This document shows positions 11,583 through 22,870 of a stretch of DNA of 64,000 nt, in pieces. The notes under the pieces are model-generated. The model was not told the DNA's origin, searched no databases, and saw only the letters and a program-made list of their open reading frames with translations. This stretch comes from Phaseolus vulgaris (taxonomy: Eukaryota; Streptophyta; Magnoliopsida; Fabales; Fabaceae): contig NC_023757.2 of assembly GCF_000499845.2 (NCBI RefSeq), positions 6,792,118 through 6,856,117 of the forward strand, written 5' to 3'. The translations under genes were made by a program, and so were the position numbers. Each line of letters begins with the position of its first letter. Position 1 is the stretch's first letter.

Positions 11583-11870
11583 GATAAAATTTTATCTCTT
11601 AATAATTAAAATTGGTAAAAAATTTAAAAATCATCGAAATGAATAAGTTGTATCAACATGATACGACTTTAGTTAAAATTTGATTATACTCAATTTGTGT
11701 TATGAGTTCAAAAATACTATAATCGTGTCAGATTAACACTACTTTTTCATAAGAAGTTGTGTCATTATCTTAGCACGACTTCTCTTTATAGTTAAGTTGT
11801 AAGATGTTGATATGATTTATCCATTTCAATATTTTTTTAAATTTTAATTATTAAAAAATAAAATTACATC
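11583..11870. mobile_element. Small MITE with long imperfect terminal inverted repeats
   Basis: The first 90 or so bases (taataattaaaatt ... gaaatg ... tatcaacat ... acgactt) pair with the reverse complement of the last 80. The element is about 288 bases, noncoding and AT-rich. Superfamily was not determined: the ends do not match the CACTA or hAT termini seen elsewhere in the window. Confidence 0.6.
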
Positions 11871-13640
11871 ATATTAATAAAAATCTCAAAAAATTAAAAA
11901 ATTGTGCATCACTACTTTTCCAAGCCACAGGCAACAACTTCACCACAAAAGCTAAAAAATTTCTTTCTTTCAAGTCTATATCTTGTCACCCTATGGTTTA
12001 GTGTGTCTCTGTCACTTTCTCTCACGCAAGGTTTCTGTCTCTCTTTAAGAAAAGATAAAAACACACCCAAAAATATAATATTCATAATGTCTCCCGTACA
12101 AATAACTACATAGTTTTTAGAACATGCATTTCCAAAAAATATTATTAAATTAGTTTTTTATTTGCTTTTAATAAATTTTACAACTCAATTTATTACCACC
12201 ATTTTTATTACGGTACTAATAATATTTAAGAGACTTTTCTTAAAGTTGGACACGAGATATTTAAAAAACTGATTAAAACATAAACTAACTTTTAAAAAAT
12301 AGCTTACTAATAATATATCGAATTAATACAGTACTATTTGAAACTTCTATTGGCCATATGAGGAGACAAAAAAATATTGGATTAATTTTATTATATATGA
12401 TGGAATTTGATTGTGAGTAGATAAGTTGTCCAAGCTTCATTACTAGTTCTCTTAGTTTAAGATATGTAATTTTATTGTATGCTTAGAAAAAAACAATTTT
12501 GTCATCACAAATAGTCTTTTTTGTACTTAAGTATTATAACTTATAGATGTTCAGACAAATTTCCTTACAAATGATTTTATGAAAGAAAAAAATAATTCAG
12601 ATAAATTATAGGAGAATTTCCTTATAAATTATTTTGTACATACGTTAATTTTAACTTATATGTTATATTTCTATTTTATCTATTTAAAGAAGTTTATAGA
12701 AAAGCTTCTAAAAAAAGGAAGCGTAAAAAATACATGTTATCCTAAAATAATAATATTACTCTGTATAATTTAGTGAAATACTTTTTCTAGACGTAAGAAA
12801 TGTGTGCCATGCAGAGATATACAGCTAGCATATTTCTTTCTTTCTATATGAAAATATTTATTTCCTTTTTTTCTCATAACTACTCTTGATTCCTTGTTTC
12901 AGAAATAAGTTCCCTACTATGCCACATATCTTAGGACTCAACACTGATTATAATTCTTAAGACTGATGAAAAAAAATGCAAGAGACATAATCACGAAATA
13001 ACAGCGAAAAATAACAGAATTTAACGTGATTCGGTGGTAAACTGTAACTTATACTTATTACAATTATAAAGTTTTCATTTCTGTCACTCCTATAATTACA
13101 ATAATTTCTTTAAATATAAATTATAAATTAACATAATGATTAAACTCATTCACTAAATTCACTAAATAAATATGTTGTTTAATCAATTGCTTACAAAATG
13201 GAAAAATTTTAATGTGTTTGGCTATGCAGTTGTTAAAATAAGATTTTTCTTTCACTAACTATTATGGATGGCTTTGTTCCTTACTAAGGCCTACTTGTCG
13301 CCATTGATGGCTGTTAAACTGCTGTATAGGATTTGTGTTAAACTGAGATAACTTTTTTCACTCTTGTATTAAAATAATCAAAACGATGTTTCGCGTGTAT
13401 CTTCCTAATTCTCAAAAACACATGCACAACTGGGACCTCCTTGAATCCTTGAATGCGTTTGAAACTCCATGATGGATCTGGAAAGTTGAATAAAGTAATA
13501 TAAAATAGAGACAGCTTTATTTTATTTTTGAGAATTATTCTGTCAAGGTGTCACACTTTTTTAAGATATATTAATTCCTTTATATGTCATTTTTTTTCCT
13601 ATGTGCTACTAACTGGGAAGGGAGAGCTTTTGCAGCAACT
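11871..13640. other. Intergenic region upstream of the potassium transporter
   Basis: Mostly AT-rich noncoding DNA. An open frame at 11904-12113 has no recognisable family and sits in low-complexity sequence. The part nearest the gene (13200-13640) presumably includes its promoter, but a 5' untranslated exon could not be identified. Confidence 0.45.
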
Positions 13641-13646
13641 GGGTCT

Positions 13647-13654
13647 TATAAAAA
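13647..13654 (+). promoter_or_regulatory. Candidate TATA box of the potassium transporter
   Basis: TATAAAAA lies 63-70 bases before the ATG. If used, the leader would be about 35-40 nucleotides. An alternative reading is that 'tgcag' at 13631-13635 is the acceptor of a leader intron, as many plant KUP genes have one. The sequence alone does not choose between them. Confidence 0.3.
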
Positions 13655-13716
13655 AGCCTATGGTTTTCAGTTTGTATGTTTAAAATGGTTCGCTAAGATT
13701 TCTAAGAGCATGTGTC

Positions 13717-16700
13717 ATGGATCTGGAACGTGGGATTCTTCAAAACTCTTCTAAGGTGAATTGGGCATGCTAAAAAATGTGCAGAGTTTTTCTTTTAGTA
13801 TTATTTTTTTGTTAATTTGAACCATGTTAGTGTTGAACCAGAATGTTGGTTTTTTTTGTAGGGGAAAGAATCATGGAAAACTGTTCTGACTCTGGCATAT
13901 CAGAGTCTTGGAGTTGTGTATGGAGAGATAAGCACTTCACCACTCTACGTGTACAGGAACACCTTTGCTGAAGATATTGGCCACTCTGAGACCAACGAAG
14001 AGATTTATGGTGTTTTGTCTTTGGTGTTCTGGACTCTTACATTGGTGCCTTTGGTGAAGTATGTGTTCATAGTGCTGAAAGCTGATGACAATGGTGAAGG
14101 TGGCACGTTTGCACTGTACTCTTTGCTGTGCCGCCATGCCAAAGTTGGTTTGTTGCCTAATTGTCAATTGGCAGATGAGGAGCTATCGGAGTACAAGAAG
14201 CATAGCTGTGGCGTGGCAGCAGAGAGAAGCCTTGCCTCCAGGCTCAAGTCCTTGTTGGAGAGGCACAAGGTCTTGCAGAGGATTTTGCTGGTGCTGGCTT
14301 TGTTAGGGACTAGCATGGTGATTGGTGTTGGAGTCCTTAAACCTACTATTTCTGGTGATAATGACAACTTTGGTTTTGTTTTGATTTGGGATATGATCTT
14401 TTGGGGTCTGTTGGTTACATAGTGTTATTTGTTTCAATGCAGTTTTCTCGGCTGTGTCTGGACTAGAGCTTTCGATGTCCAAGGAGCATCACAGATGTAA
14501 GTTCATTATCAAGACTTTCTGTGTTTGGTGATGGCATGTTTTTGTTCATCCTTGCTTAGTGATCAAAGGAAATTTATTTGGGACTTGAATTTTCTCTCCT
14601 TTCAATTACTTCTTCATTAGTAATTTTATCTCCGTGTTTATGTTCTCGTTTTATCTTCTTGCCTAAGAAAACGCAAATGATAGTTTTCTTCTATCTAGAC
14701 TTTGACTAGAGAAACTTTTATGGTTTCAGTGCAAACTGAAGTGAATCGCTCTATAGGTTATTCCAGTTCATGGAAAAAGCTTATCAGATCGGATTTTCTC
14801 TACTGACATCCTCCAAAAGTTTCTATTAGAACTTAATGAGTTTATAGGTATGAGGAAGAGGGGAGAATTGCTTTGATTTAGTCAAGTTTTAGTGATTAAT
14901 TTTAGACATTAATTGAAACTTAAATTATGTTGATAAAGAAATTCTCATATTGACAAAGATCTATTGTAATCTTATGCTTTTCTGCATTATCACTCTAATA
15001 TTCCTAGAATATCAAGCTATATTGGTACTATTTCGAAAGCATTTCTGCTGATGTGAGTGGTCGACAGAGGATTGTCTGATATTGTTGATTCAGCACTCTA
15101 AGTATCTTATATGGCAATGGAAAATTCTTTTGTTCCATTGTGATTGCTTCCTAGATTGGGAATTGGGACTACCACAAGGCTAAAGTGGACTTACATGTCC
15201 ATCCCAAAATTTGATGCTGTTTGAAAATTGGTCGATGTGTAAAGATCTTAAGAGAAAGGATAAGATCATAAAAATAGTGGCTGTTCTGCTATAAGCTTGT
15301 GAAATTACTTGATTTATGTTAACTTACCACATATTTAGTATTTTTTTTATGTGCATTTAGAACTTCAATGCCACAATTCTCCTTTATCCGAGACATAGGT
15401 CACATGACTCACTAGTGGCACTTGTAAAACATGACAGATGTAGAAGTTCCAGGTGCATGTATCATATTATTAGGCTTGTTTGCCCTTCAACGTTATGGTA
15501 CAAACAGGGTTGGCTTCTTGTTTGCTCCCATAGTTTGTGTGTGGCTATTCTGCATCAGTGCCATTGGTGTATACAACATCTTTTACTGGAACCCTCAAGT
15601 GTACAAAGCACTCTCTCCATATTATGTTTTCCAATTTCTAAGGAAGACCAGGAGAGGAGGATGGATGGCCCTGGGTGGAATTTTGCTGTGCATAACAGGT
15701 TCATTTGTTTGCTTTGTGATTGACTAACTTAGATTTATGCCAATTTTCTTGTTTCCTAACGCATTCTTTCAAATTTTCAGGATCAGAAGCCATGTTTGCT
15801 GGTCTTGGGCACTTTTCTCAGCTATCAATCAAGGTATGCTACTTTACAATTGGTTTCTGTTGAAATAGGATTGGTGGTTGATCTGCTTCACTATGGAAAC
15901 AGTAGAATACCATGAATTGATTTGAAGCTTGACATCTTGAAATTTTCACTCCACTCCACTCCAAAATTAGTAGTTACTCATCACTGTTGTTTGACATGAC
16001 AAATGAATGTTAGCTACTATCATATGTCACCCATGTTCCTTTAAGACAGATATCTTAATTTCAATCTGTTTAAAAGTGAAATCTAACATCTATAACCCAT
16101 CTTGGTGATTGCTACCCTGGTTAGACACACATCTGAAGAGGAGGTGTTGGGAAGTTTCACCTCTTCTGTCATAATTTTTGGAGGTGCGGCTTATGTATTG
16201 TTAGACAACTTCATCTACTACCGATTGGTTTTAAGTTGAAATTTACAGGGGCATCTAAGCATAGTGATATTTTAGCTCCTACTTGTTTAAATTAATTTTG
16301 GCTATATAATATTTTCTGAGTATTTCAAAACATTTTCCATTGCCGTTACTAATTTTATAGGTATTGTTAGATGTTGGTGAATTTTTGTGAATGACTTTTT
16401 AGCTAAGAATCTAGGTCTACCAGTGTGTCCTTCTTTAGAAGGTATCATTTTCTTCTTTTCCATGTCTTACTTTTTTACTTTATTCCTCAAATATTTCCTG
16501 CATTTATTTTTTCCACCTGAACTTGTCCATTTCCCCGTTCAATTCCTTGATAGACGTTTTTATTCGTCTTATAAGTTAACTTGTTACTTGTTAAAAATTT
16601 GATGGATTATGGGGAAAGGCATAATTCTTTTTTTTTATAAAAATTTTTCATGTTAGGCATCACTATGCTACTTGACATCTCAGATAGGCTGACACCTCAA

Positions 16701-19565
16701 GTAACAACAATCATTTGTCATCACATAAAAAAAGTATTATTAAAAAAAAAAAAAATACACAAATATGGGGGGATTAGACCAAAACTCATATGTTAACAAA
16801 AACGATACATAGGTAGACTATACTTATTAATAAAGAATTCTAATAACAAGCTAGATGGAAGTCTATTATACCAATGAAAGGATTCTCTATGAATAAATCC
16901 TAAATTAGCCAACTTATTAGCACACGCATCCCCTTCACGAAAAATATGAGCAACCCTAAACCTGATTTTTCCACAGTAATTAAGACAAGTATTCCATCGA
17001 TTATGACGCATCCAAGGAACATTTGTCCTAGCAGTAAACGCAGCACAAACCAAGGCAGAGTCACATTCCAGCCAGACATTAGTAAGACCCAACTTTTGAG
17101 CTTCCTCCAAAGCATATATAACTCCATAAAATTCAGCAACCAAAGCAAAACGTCAAGAAACGCAGAGAAAGCTCCAATAAACTCTTCCATACTCCCACGG
17201 AAAATACTTCCACAAGCGGCAAGACTTGGATAACCCCTAGCAGCCCCATCAGTGTTAATTTTAACTCAGCCTGATGAAAGAAACTACCATCTACCAAGAA
17301 GAGGACGTAGAACTTGACCAGTAAGAGGGTTAATACCAAAAAATTGAGCACATTGAAATCGAACATATCATTCTTCATTGAAGCTTTAGACGAATTACCC
17401 ACTAGACAAATAGAAAAAGTTATCACAGCTAGCTTAACCAATTTAACCAACGGACTACCATCACTCTTAATAAAAGAAAGAAAATCATCCTTATTAGAGA
17501 AATCATAAGTAGGAAAAATGTGTCGAAACCAATTCCAAATACGCAAAGCATTAGCACATTCAAAAAATAAATGTTGAATAGATTCCTCGTGCTTTTCGCA
17601 AAACGTACACATGAAACAAATATGCAGAGCTTTATTTTGAATATATTGATCTTCAACATTGGTATTTTTTATTATTTGTCTAGTTCTTTAGTTAAATAGA
17701 TTTCCAAATGCATACTTTGTATTTTGTCTGATGAATGTTCAAATTTCTGCAGATTGCTTTCACCTCTTTGGTTTATCCATCTCTAATTCTCGCTTATATG
17801 GGGCAAGCTGCTTATTTTTCTAGACATCATGATGTTGAGCAAGAGTATCACTTTGGCTTTTATGCATCTGTTCCAGGTAGGCAGTATAATTTGGTCTTTC
17901 GGAGGTGTAGATGAAAAGGATGGTGAATTTCATCAATGCTTGGAAGATTTGACTGTTTTTGTGTTTCAGAGAAGTTGAGATGGCCCGTTCTTGTGATAGC
18001 CATTCTTGCTGCAGTTGTGGGAAGCCAATCCATCATCACTGGAACTTTCTCAATCATCAGGCAATGCTCTGCATTGAGTTGCTTCCCTAGAGTGAAAGTG
18101 GTTCACACTTCATCCAAAATCCATGGACAAGTATACATACCTGAGATCAATTGGCTGTTGATGCTCTTGTGTTTGGCTGTAACTATTGGTTTCAGAGACA
18201 CAAAGCTTATGGGTAATGCATCAGGTAAATTCACTATTACATTAATATTGAAGCAATACTTATAAGGAACCACCTGAATTAAGAGGGTAGCATTTACTAC
18301 TTGAGTAGTGTTAGCAACACTCTGTCATTGGAAACTACAAAAAAGCAACAGTGGGATTCATTAAATAACAAGTGAGACCTACAAAATTTTGAGATTTTCA
18401 GTAAATTTTAGTCAATAATGAAGTTAGAGATTGTGTTGCTAACATTTCTGTTGGGTCACAACTAGGGGGAGTGTGATATAATAGCCGTATCATATACCTT
18501 CTTATGACTGTACTGTGCACAACAGGTTTGGCAGTTGTCTCAGTGATGCTAGTCACCTCTTGTTTGATGTCACTGGTTATGGTAATCTGCTGGCACAAGA
18601 ATGTTCTGCTTGCAATTGGGTTTGTTCTCTTTTTTGGCTCCATTGAGGCTCTCTTCTTCTCAGCTTCTGTGATCAAGTTCTTTGAAGGAGCATGGGTGCC
18701 AGTTGCTTTGGCATTTGTGTTTCTTTCTGTCATGTGTATATGGCACTACGGCACTCTCAAAAAGTATGAATTTGATGTTCAAAACAAGGTTTCAATCAGC
18801 TGGTTACTCAGCCTTGGCTCTAGCTTAGGCTTTGCAAGAGTACGTGGGATTGGCCTTGTGCACACTGAGCTAGTGTCAGGAATTCCCGCTATTTTCTCCC
18901 ACTTTGTGACCAACCTACCAGCATTCCACCAGGTCCTTGTTTTCCTATGCATCAAGCATGTGCCAGTTCCACATGTTAGACCTGAGGAAAGGTTTCTAGT
19001 TGGTCGTGTAGGTCCAAGAGATTTCAGAATCTACAGGTGCATAGTGAGATATGGATACCATGATGTCCACAAAGATGATAACGAGTTTGAGAAAGACCTT
19101 GTGTGCAGCATAGCAAAGTTCATACAAGCAGAAAGTGGTGGATGCAACTCTTCAAATGATGAGCCTGAAAAGGGTGGAAAAATGACAGTTGTTGGAACCT
19201 GTTCTACTAGCCACCCCCTTTTGGTGAATGACAAAGATGAGGTTGATGTGGACTTAGCTGAGACCTCAGAAGCAGACAAGGTGATGAAACCAAAGAAAAG
19301 AGTGAGGTTTATTGTGCCTGAGAGTCCAAAAATTGACACTAGTGCAATGGAGGAGTTGAAAGAGCTGATGGAAGCCAGGGAAGTTGGAGTGGCCTACATT
19401 ATAGGACAGTCCTACATGAGAGTGAAACCAAGGTCCAGCATGCTGAAGAAGTTGGTTATAAATTTTGGGTATGAATTCTTAAGGAAAAATAGCAGGGAGC
19501 CTTCCTATGTACTTAGTGCTCCTCATGCATCATCTTTGGAGGTTGGGATGGTGTATCATGTTTAA
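13717..19565 (+). CDS. KUP/HAK/KT-family potassium transporter with altered conserved acidic residues
   Basis: The product is a multi-pass membrane protein of the K+ uptake permease family, expected to move K+ across the plasma membrane or tonoplast. Coding exons: 13717-13755, 13862-14354, 14443-14496, 15438-15698, 15781-15833, 17753-17876, 17970-18224, 18526-19565. All introns are GT-AG and phases agree, giving 772 aa, normal family length. Family landmarks: [18 protein letters not shown] (TM1), [64 protein letters not shown], then a long cytosolic C-terminus. It most resembles plant KUP6/KUP8. Oddities: VVYGEIS where the family has D (E35), [10 protein letters not shown] where it has GDGVLTPAIS (V169, K173), and MFAGLGHFS where it has D (G290). 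The frame is otherwise intact. It could be a diverged paralogue, a non-transporting sensor or an early pseudogene. Confidence 0.93.
15834..17752 (+). other. Intron 5 of the potassium transporter, expanded by a LINE
   Basis: This 1919-base intron is the longest in the gene. About 1.03 kb of it is an antisense LINE fragment (16628-17660). Splice borders are AAG/GTATGC and CTGCAG/ATT. Without the insertion the intron would be roughly 0.9 kb, close in size to intron 3 (14497-15437). Confidence 0.85.
16628..17660 (-). mobile_element. 5'-truncated LINE (L1-like) 3' end in intron 5
   Basis: The minus strand encodes, from 17655 downward, a reverse-transcriptase zinc-binding segment ([18 protein letters not shown], then ALRIWNWF), followed with frame breaks by an RNase H-like domain at 17143-16793 ([43 protein letters not shown]). 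This is the usual C-terminal order of plant LINE ORF2. A T run at 16628-16637 on the plus strand would be the poly-A tail; an A run at 16741-16754 belongs to its 3' UTR. The RT core is missing (5' truncation). A clear target duplication was not found. Confidence 0.85.
18225..18525 (+). other. Intron 7 of the potassium transporter with small inverted-repeat element
   Basis: Within this 301-base intron, 'agtgttagcaacac' at 18307-18320 is matched in inverse by 'gtgttgctaacatt' at 18433-18446. This bounds a noncoding insert of about 140 bases that looks like a MITE. The superfamily and target duplication are not resolved. Confidence 0.6.
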
Positions 19566-19768
19566 TTTTATGTAGAGTAACTAATCATGTACATCTTATC
19601 ATCTTGTATCCATAGTGTACAAATCTTGACTTCCTCATTTTTGTTCTACTATTTCACAAGCTCAAGTCTTTTCACTCTCATCAACCTTACATATGAAATT
19701 AAGTGAAAGATTTTGTTCAAAAAATTATTAAATTTAGAAAAAAAAACAAACTTTATACTGTTATAAAA
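19566..19768 (+). other. 3' untranslated region and downstream flank of the transporter gene
   Basis: No canonical AATAAA was found in the first 130 bases after the stop, so the poly-A site is not placed. The plastid-derived block begins about 205 bases after the stop codon. Confidence 0.4.
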
Positions 19769-19942
19769 CGGAGGGCAAAGAAGGTCTTCTTCTCGAGGCC
19801 AGAGTCATCAGTGAGATACCACTTTGGAAGAGTTAAAATTCTAACCTTGTGTCAGGACCTACAGGCCGGGAACAGTCTCAGGTAGACAGTTTCTATTGGG
19901 TCGTAGGCCTCCCAAAGGTAACGGAGGCGTTTCCTCGGGCCC
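19769..19942 (+). pseudogene. Plastid 23S rRNA fragment inserted in the nucleus (NUPT)
   Basis: The stretch contains 'catcagtgagataccact', 'ctaaccttgtgtcaggacct', 'cagtctcaggtagacagttt' and 'gtaggcctcccaaaggtaac', which I recognise as a continuous part of the 3' half of plastid 23S rRNA. Relative to the plastid sequence as I recall it, the changes are mostly C to T and G to A, plus small deletions (for example before 'tttcctcgggcc'). About 170 bases are present, so this is a nonfunctional nuclear copy. Confidence 0.85.
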
Positions 19943-20350
19943 AGTTTGTATCCTAGGTTAGCCTATTTAATAATAATAATATTTTCAAAAATATATTTTT
20001 ATTTTTGTAATGTAGTCATATTTTATTATTTGTCTTTAAAAACTTATTGCTTGACTTTATGGTCTTTGTAATTTTTTATTTATTTTGGTCATAATTATTT
20101 TGTTTTAGTTCATGTAAAAAGGTTTTAAACCCTATCATAACTAATTTGAATTAAAATAATTCTATATTAATCAATTCACCTTGATAATAGACTAATAATA
20201 ATTTAACTTAAGACTGTTATATATGTCTTATGTAGTATTACGTCATTGTCTAAATATGTTTTTGAACTTTTTATACATTTTAATAATCAATCTTTTTGTA
20301 TTTAAAAATATTTTTATTTATTTTAATGAGTTACGTCAAAATAACTTAAT
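19943..20350. other. AT-rich intergenic sequence
   Basis: No gene or structured element was recognised. Confidence 0.5.
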
Positions 20351-20351
20351 G

Positions 20352-21575
20352 TTTCTTCCTGCACTTTATCAAAATTCTGTCTGCACTCCATCAATTTCTT
20401 AAAGGACTGTTTTATCTTTATTTTCAAATGATTTTTGGATTATTTTTTTAAAAAAAATTGAAACATATTTTCATGAATTCAATAAATATATTTTTCGAAA
20501 TCATTTTCTACAAAAATAATTTTGGAATAAATTTTTTAAAACATATATAATACGTTCTAAAAATGTATTTTTTAGAATAACTTTTTTAGAGTAAGAGTTT
20601 TTAAGAATGAGAGCGATCTAGATATGACATATGGTCATTTCAACTATTTCATGGGGTGCAGAAAGAAATTTGACTGGAAACAGGAGGAAGAAACATTCAG
20701 AAAAAGGCTTCTTCTTCCTGCACCCCACGTTTTTCTTCCTGCACCCCCACAATTTGTATATCCCAAAATTAACATTGACTTATAATTTGAAAAGGGACAT
20801 CGTGCTGAACTTCCATTGTCACTGTTCATCTTCATCATTGAATATCAACTACTGTGAAGGTGAAGGGTCTTTATAATTGTTCGGAGCAAGGTGGAGGAGT
20901 ATGCAACGTTGTCGAAGTGTTGTTTGGGTTGTAGAGGTAAGAGTTAAGTTTTTTTAAGCAGCAAGGTGATTATAGAGATTTCAGGATTACCAAATATCGG
21001 AATCCGGTAATGTATTCTGGATTCATGAATCCGGAATTGATTAAATTGTGTTTTCTAGATGAGAGGGTGTTTCGAAAGTTAAAATATCATAAATTGTTGT
21101 TTTTCGGATTGCTGAAGCTGGAAGCCTAAATTGTATTACGGATTGGTGGATTCGGAAGCATAAATTGCATTATGGATTTCTAAATCTGGAATTGTTTTTT
21201 TGTGTTATGGATTCCTAAATCCGGAATGATCTTTTTTTATTAGGGATTGTTGGATTCGGAATGATTTTTTTGACTTATGGATTCATGGATCCGAAATGCA
21301 ATGATTTAGTTTATTTTTTTTTATTTGTAGAAGCATGAACAATAGTGAATATCACCAAGAAAAAATGTGTGAGATTGAAAGGAGAATGGTTAGGAGGTGC
21401 CGCTGGTGGAAGATGAAGAAACACACTGGTGGTAAGGATTCACGCTGCAAAAAAACACCACTCACTGCCGATTAGGAATATTTTTGGAATTTTAAAAACT
21501 AATAAGGGTGATTTAGTCTTTGCATAAGAATGCGGGGATGCAGTAAAAACGTAGGGGTGCAGGAAGAAACTGCCC
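20352..21575. mobile_element. Unclassified repeat with long inverted ends ('cttcctgcacccc' family)
   Basis: The left end at 20352 ('tttcttcctgcac...') is an imperfect inverse of the right end at 21575 ('...gtgcaggaagaaa'), with similarity continuing inward for roughly 80-90 bases. A second, better-preserved inner copy of the left motif lies at 20709-20750, pairing with 21531-21573. A reverse-oriented piece lies at 20653. Long inverted ends suggest a Mutator-like nonautonomous element or a nest of two. No protein is recognisable inside. Confidence 0.5.
20980..21300. repeat. Array of diverged palindromic units related to GGATTC.TGAATCCGGAAT
   Basis: About seven units resembling 'ggattcatgaatccggaat' recur at irregular spacing of about 40-60 bases, separated by T-rich spacers. 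Examples are near 21027, 21143, 21173, 21206, 21243 and 21280. Each unit contains a short palindrome. They lie inside the inverted-end repeat at 20352-21575. Function unknown. Confidence 0.6.
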
Positions 21576-21579
21576 AGAA

Positions 21580-22870
21580 ACAAAAGTTCTCTTTTTGGCA
21601 CCCAACCCACCGAGGAGTTGGATTGGGCTGATTTATGTGTCAAACTAGATTTTATATCCACACTTCCATCTCTGATTATTATTTATTTTGAAACTCTTAC
21701 AAATGTTCTTTAAATAATTAAAATTTAAATATTAAAAAAATTCAAATAAAACATGAAAAATCTAAACATAATAAATATATTTTTAAGTGAGAGGAAATGA
21801 GAAACATTTTAATGCTTTTATTACATATGTAAAATTTACTGGTTTCATTATAATTAATTTTTGTCAACAAATCTATCTGATTATTTATAGTTAAATTTTA
21901 TCTCTAATATTTTTATACATTAAATTTGAATTAAAAACATTACTTAATACTCTAAAGCCTTATTAAAAATATTTGAGTAAAATACATTTGTCTTTCCTTT
22001 TTTTTAAGTTTGGTTTTATATCTCTTGTTTTAGAAACATACAGAACATCGTTTTTAGAAAAATTAAATTAATGTATTTGAAAAATGGATATTATTTACAA
22101 TAAAAAAAATTCTCCGGAAAAATACCTTTATAATTCCCTAAAAATATTTAAAACAATAAAGGTTACATGACTCCTAGAAATGGTATAAGGAACAACATGC
22201 GAATATTCCCATTTATCTACTGCTCCAGACTTTAAAATTTTCTTTTATATATATTCTTAATATAATAAAGTTTTTGAGTCATTGAATAATTGACAACAAT
22301 ATTTAATTTTAATATCATAATTTTTTAGGTACACTTTAATATAAATTTAATATATATATTAATAAAAAAGTGGGAAAAAAAAAACAAGTGCATTCATCAT
22401 TAGGGCATGATCCAACACATTGTGATGAAGTTCTTGAGACGAGGAACATTCCCTGAATATTCTCATTTCTCTTTGGCCACACATTGTTACAAATTTTCAG
22501 AAAGAATAAGATACTTAACCAAACAATTTTTTTTATCAAATTTTGCCTGTTCAAGATAGAGTTAAATTACTCTAAAGCTAAGCCTTAAAATATTTTGTAA
22601 ATTATATAATATGAATAAATTATATTTTTTACCTTTATTATGAAAATAATCATTTTTAAGTGTTATTTTTATTTTCATTTTTATATTTTTATTACAACAT
22701 ATGGATGTTCTTTCTTTCTTTTATATAAATATTTTATTTCTTATTCATTACCTTTATTTTTTTTTAAGATAATTATCCTTTAGAGAAAATAATTGACCAA
22801 GATTTATATTTTTAATAGTTTTTAATTATTTGGTAATATAATTACATTCACTAATTACAATCACAAATCA
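21580..22870. other. AT-rich intergenic sequence
   Basis: No supported gene; short hydrophobic or low-complexity frames only. Confidence 0.5.

Noticed and set aside
13873..14422. Reading exon 2 of the transporter through to a stop at 14420 as a short protein
   Set aside because: Splicing at 14354/14443 restores the conserved [17 protein letters not shown] sequence in frame, so the read-through is intron retention only.
18398..19339. Long minus-strand frames under the last transporter exon
   Set aside because: They are shadows of the well-supported plus-strand exon 8.
19703..19885. 60-codon frame containing PESSVRYHFGRVKI
   Set aside because: It is a translation through the plastid 23S rRNA insertion.
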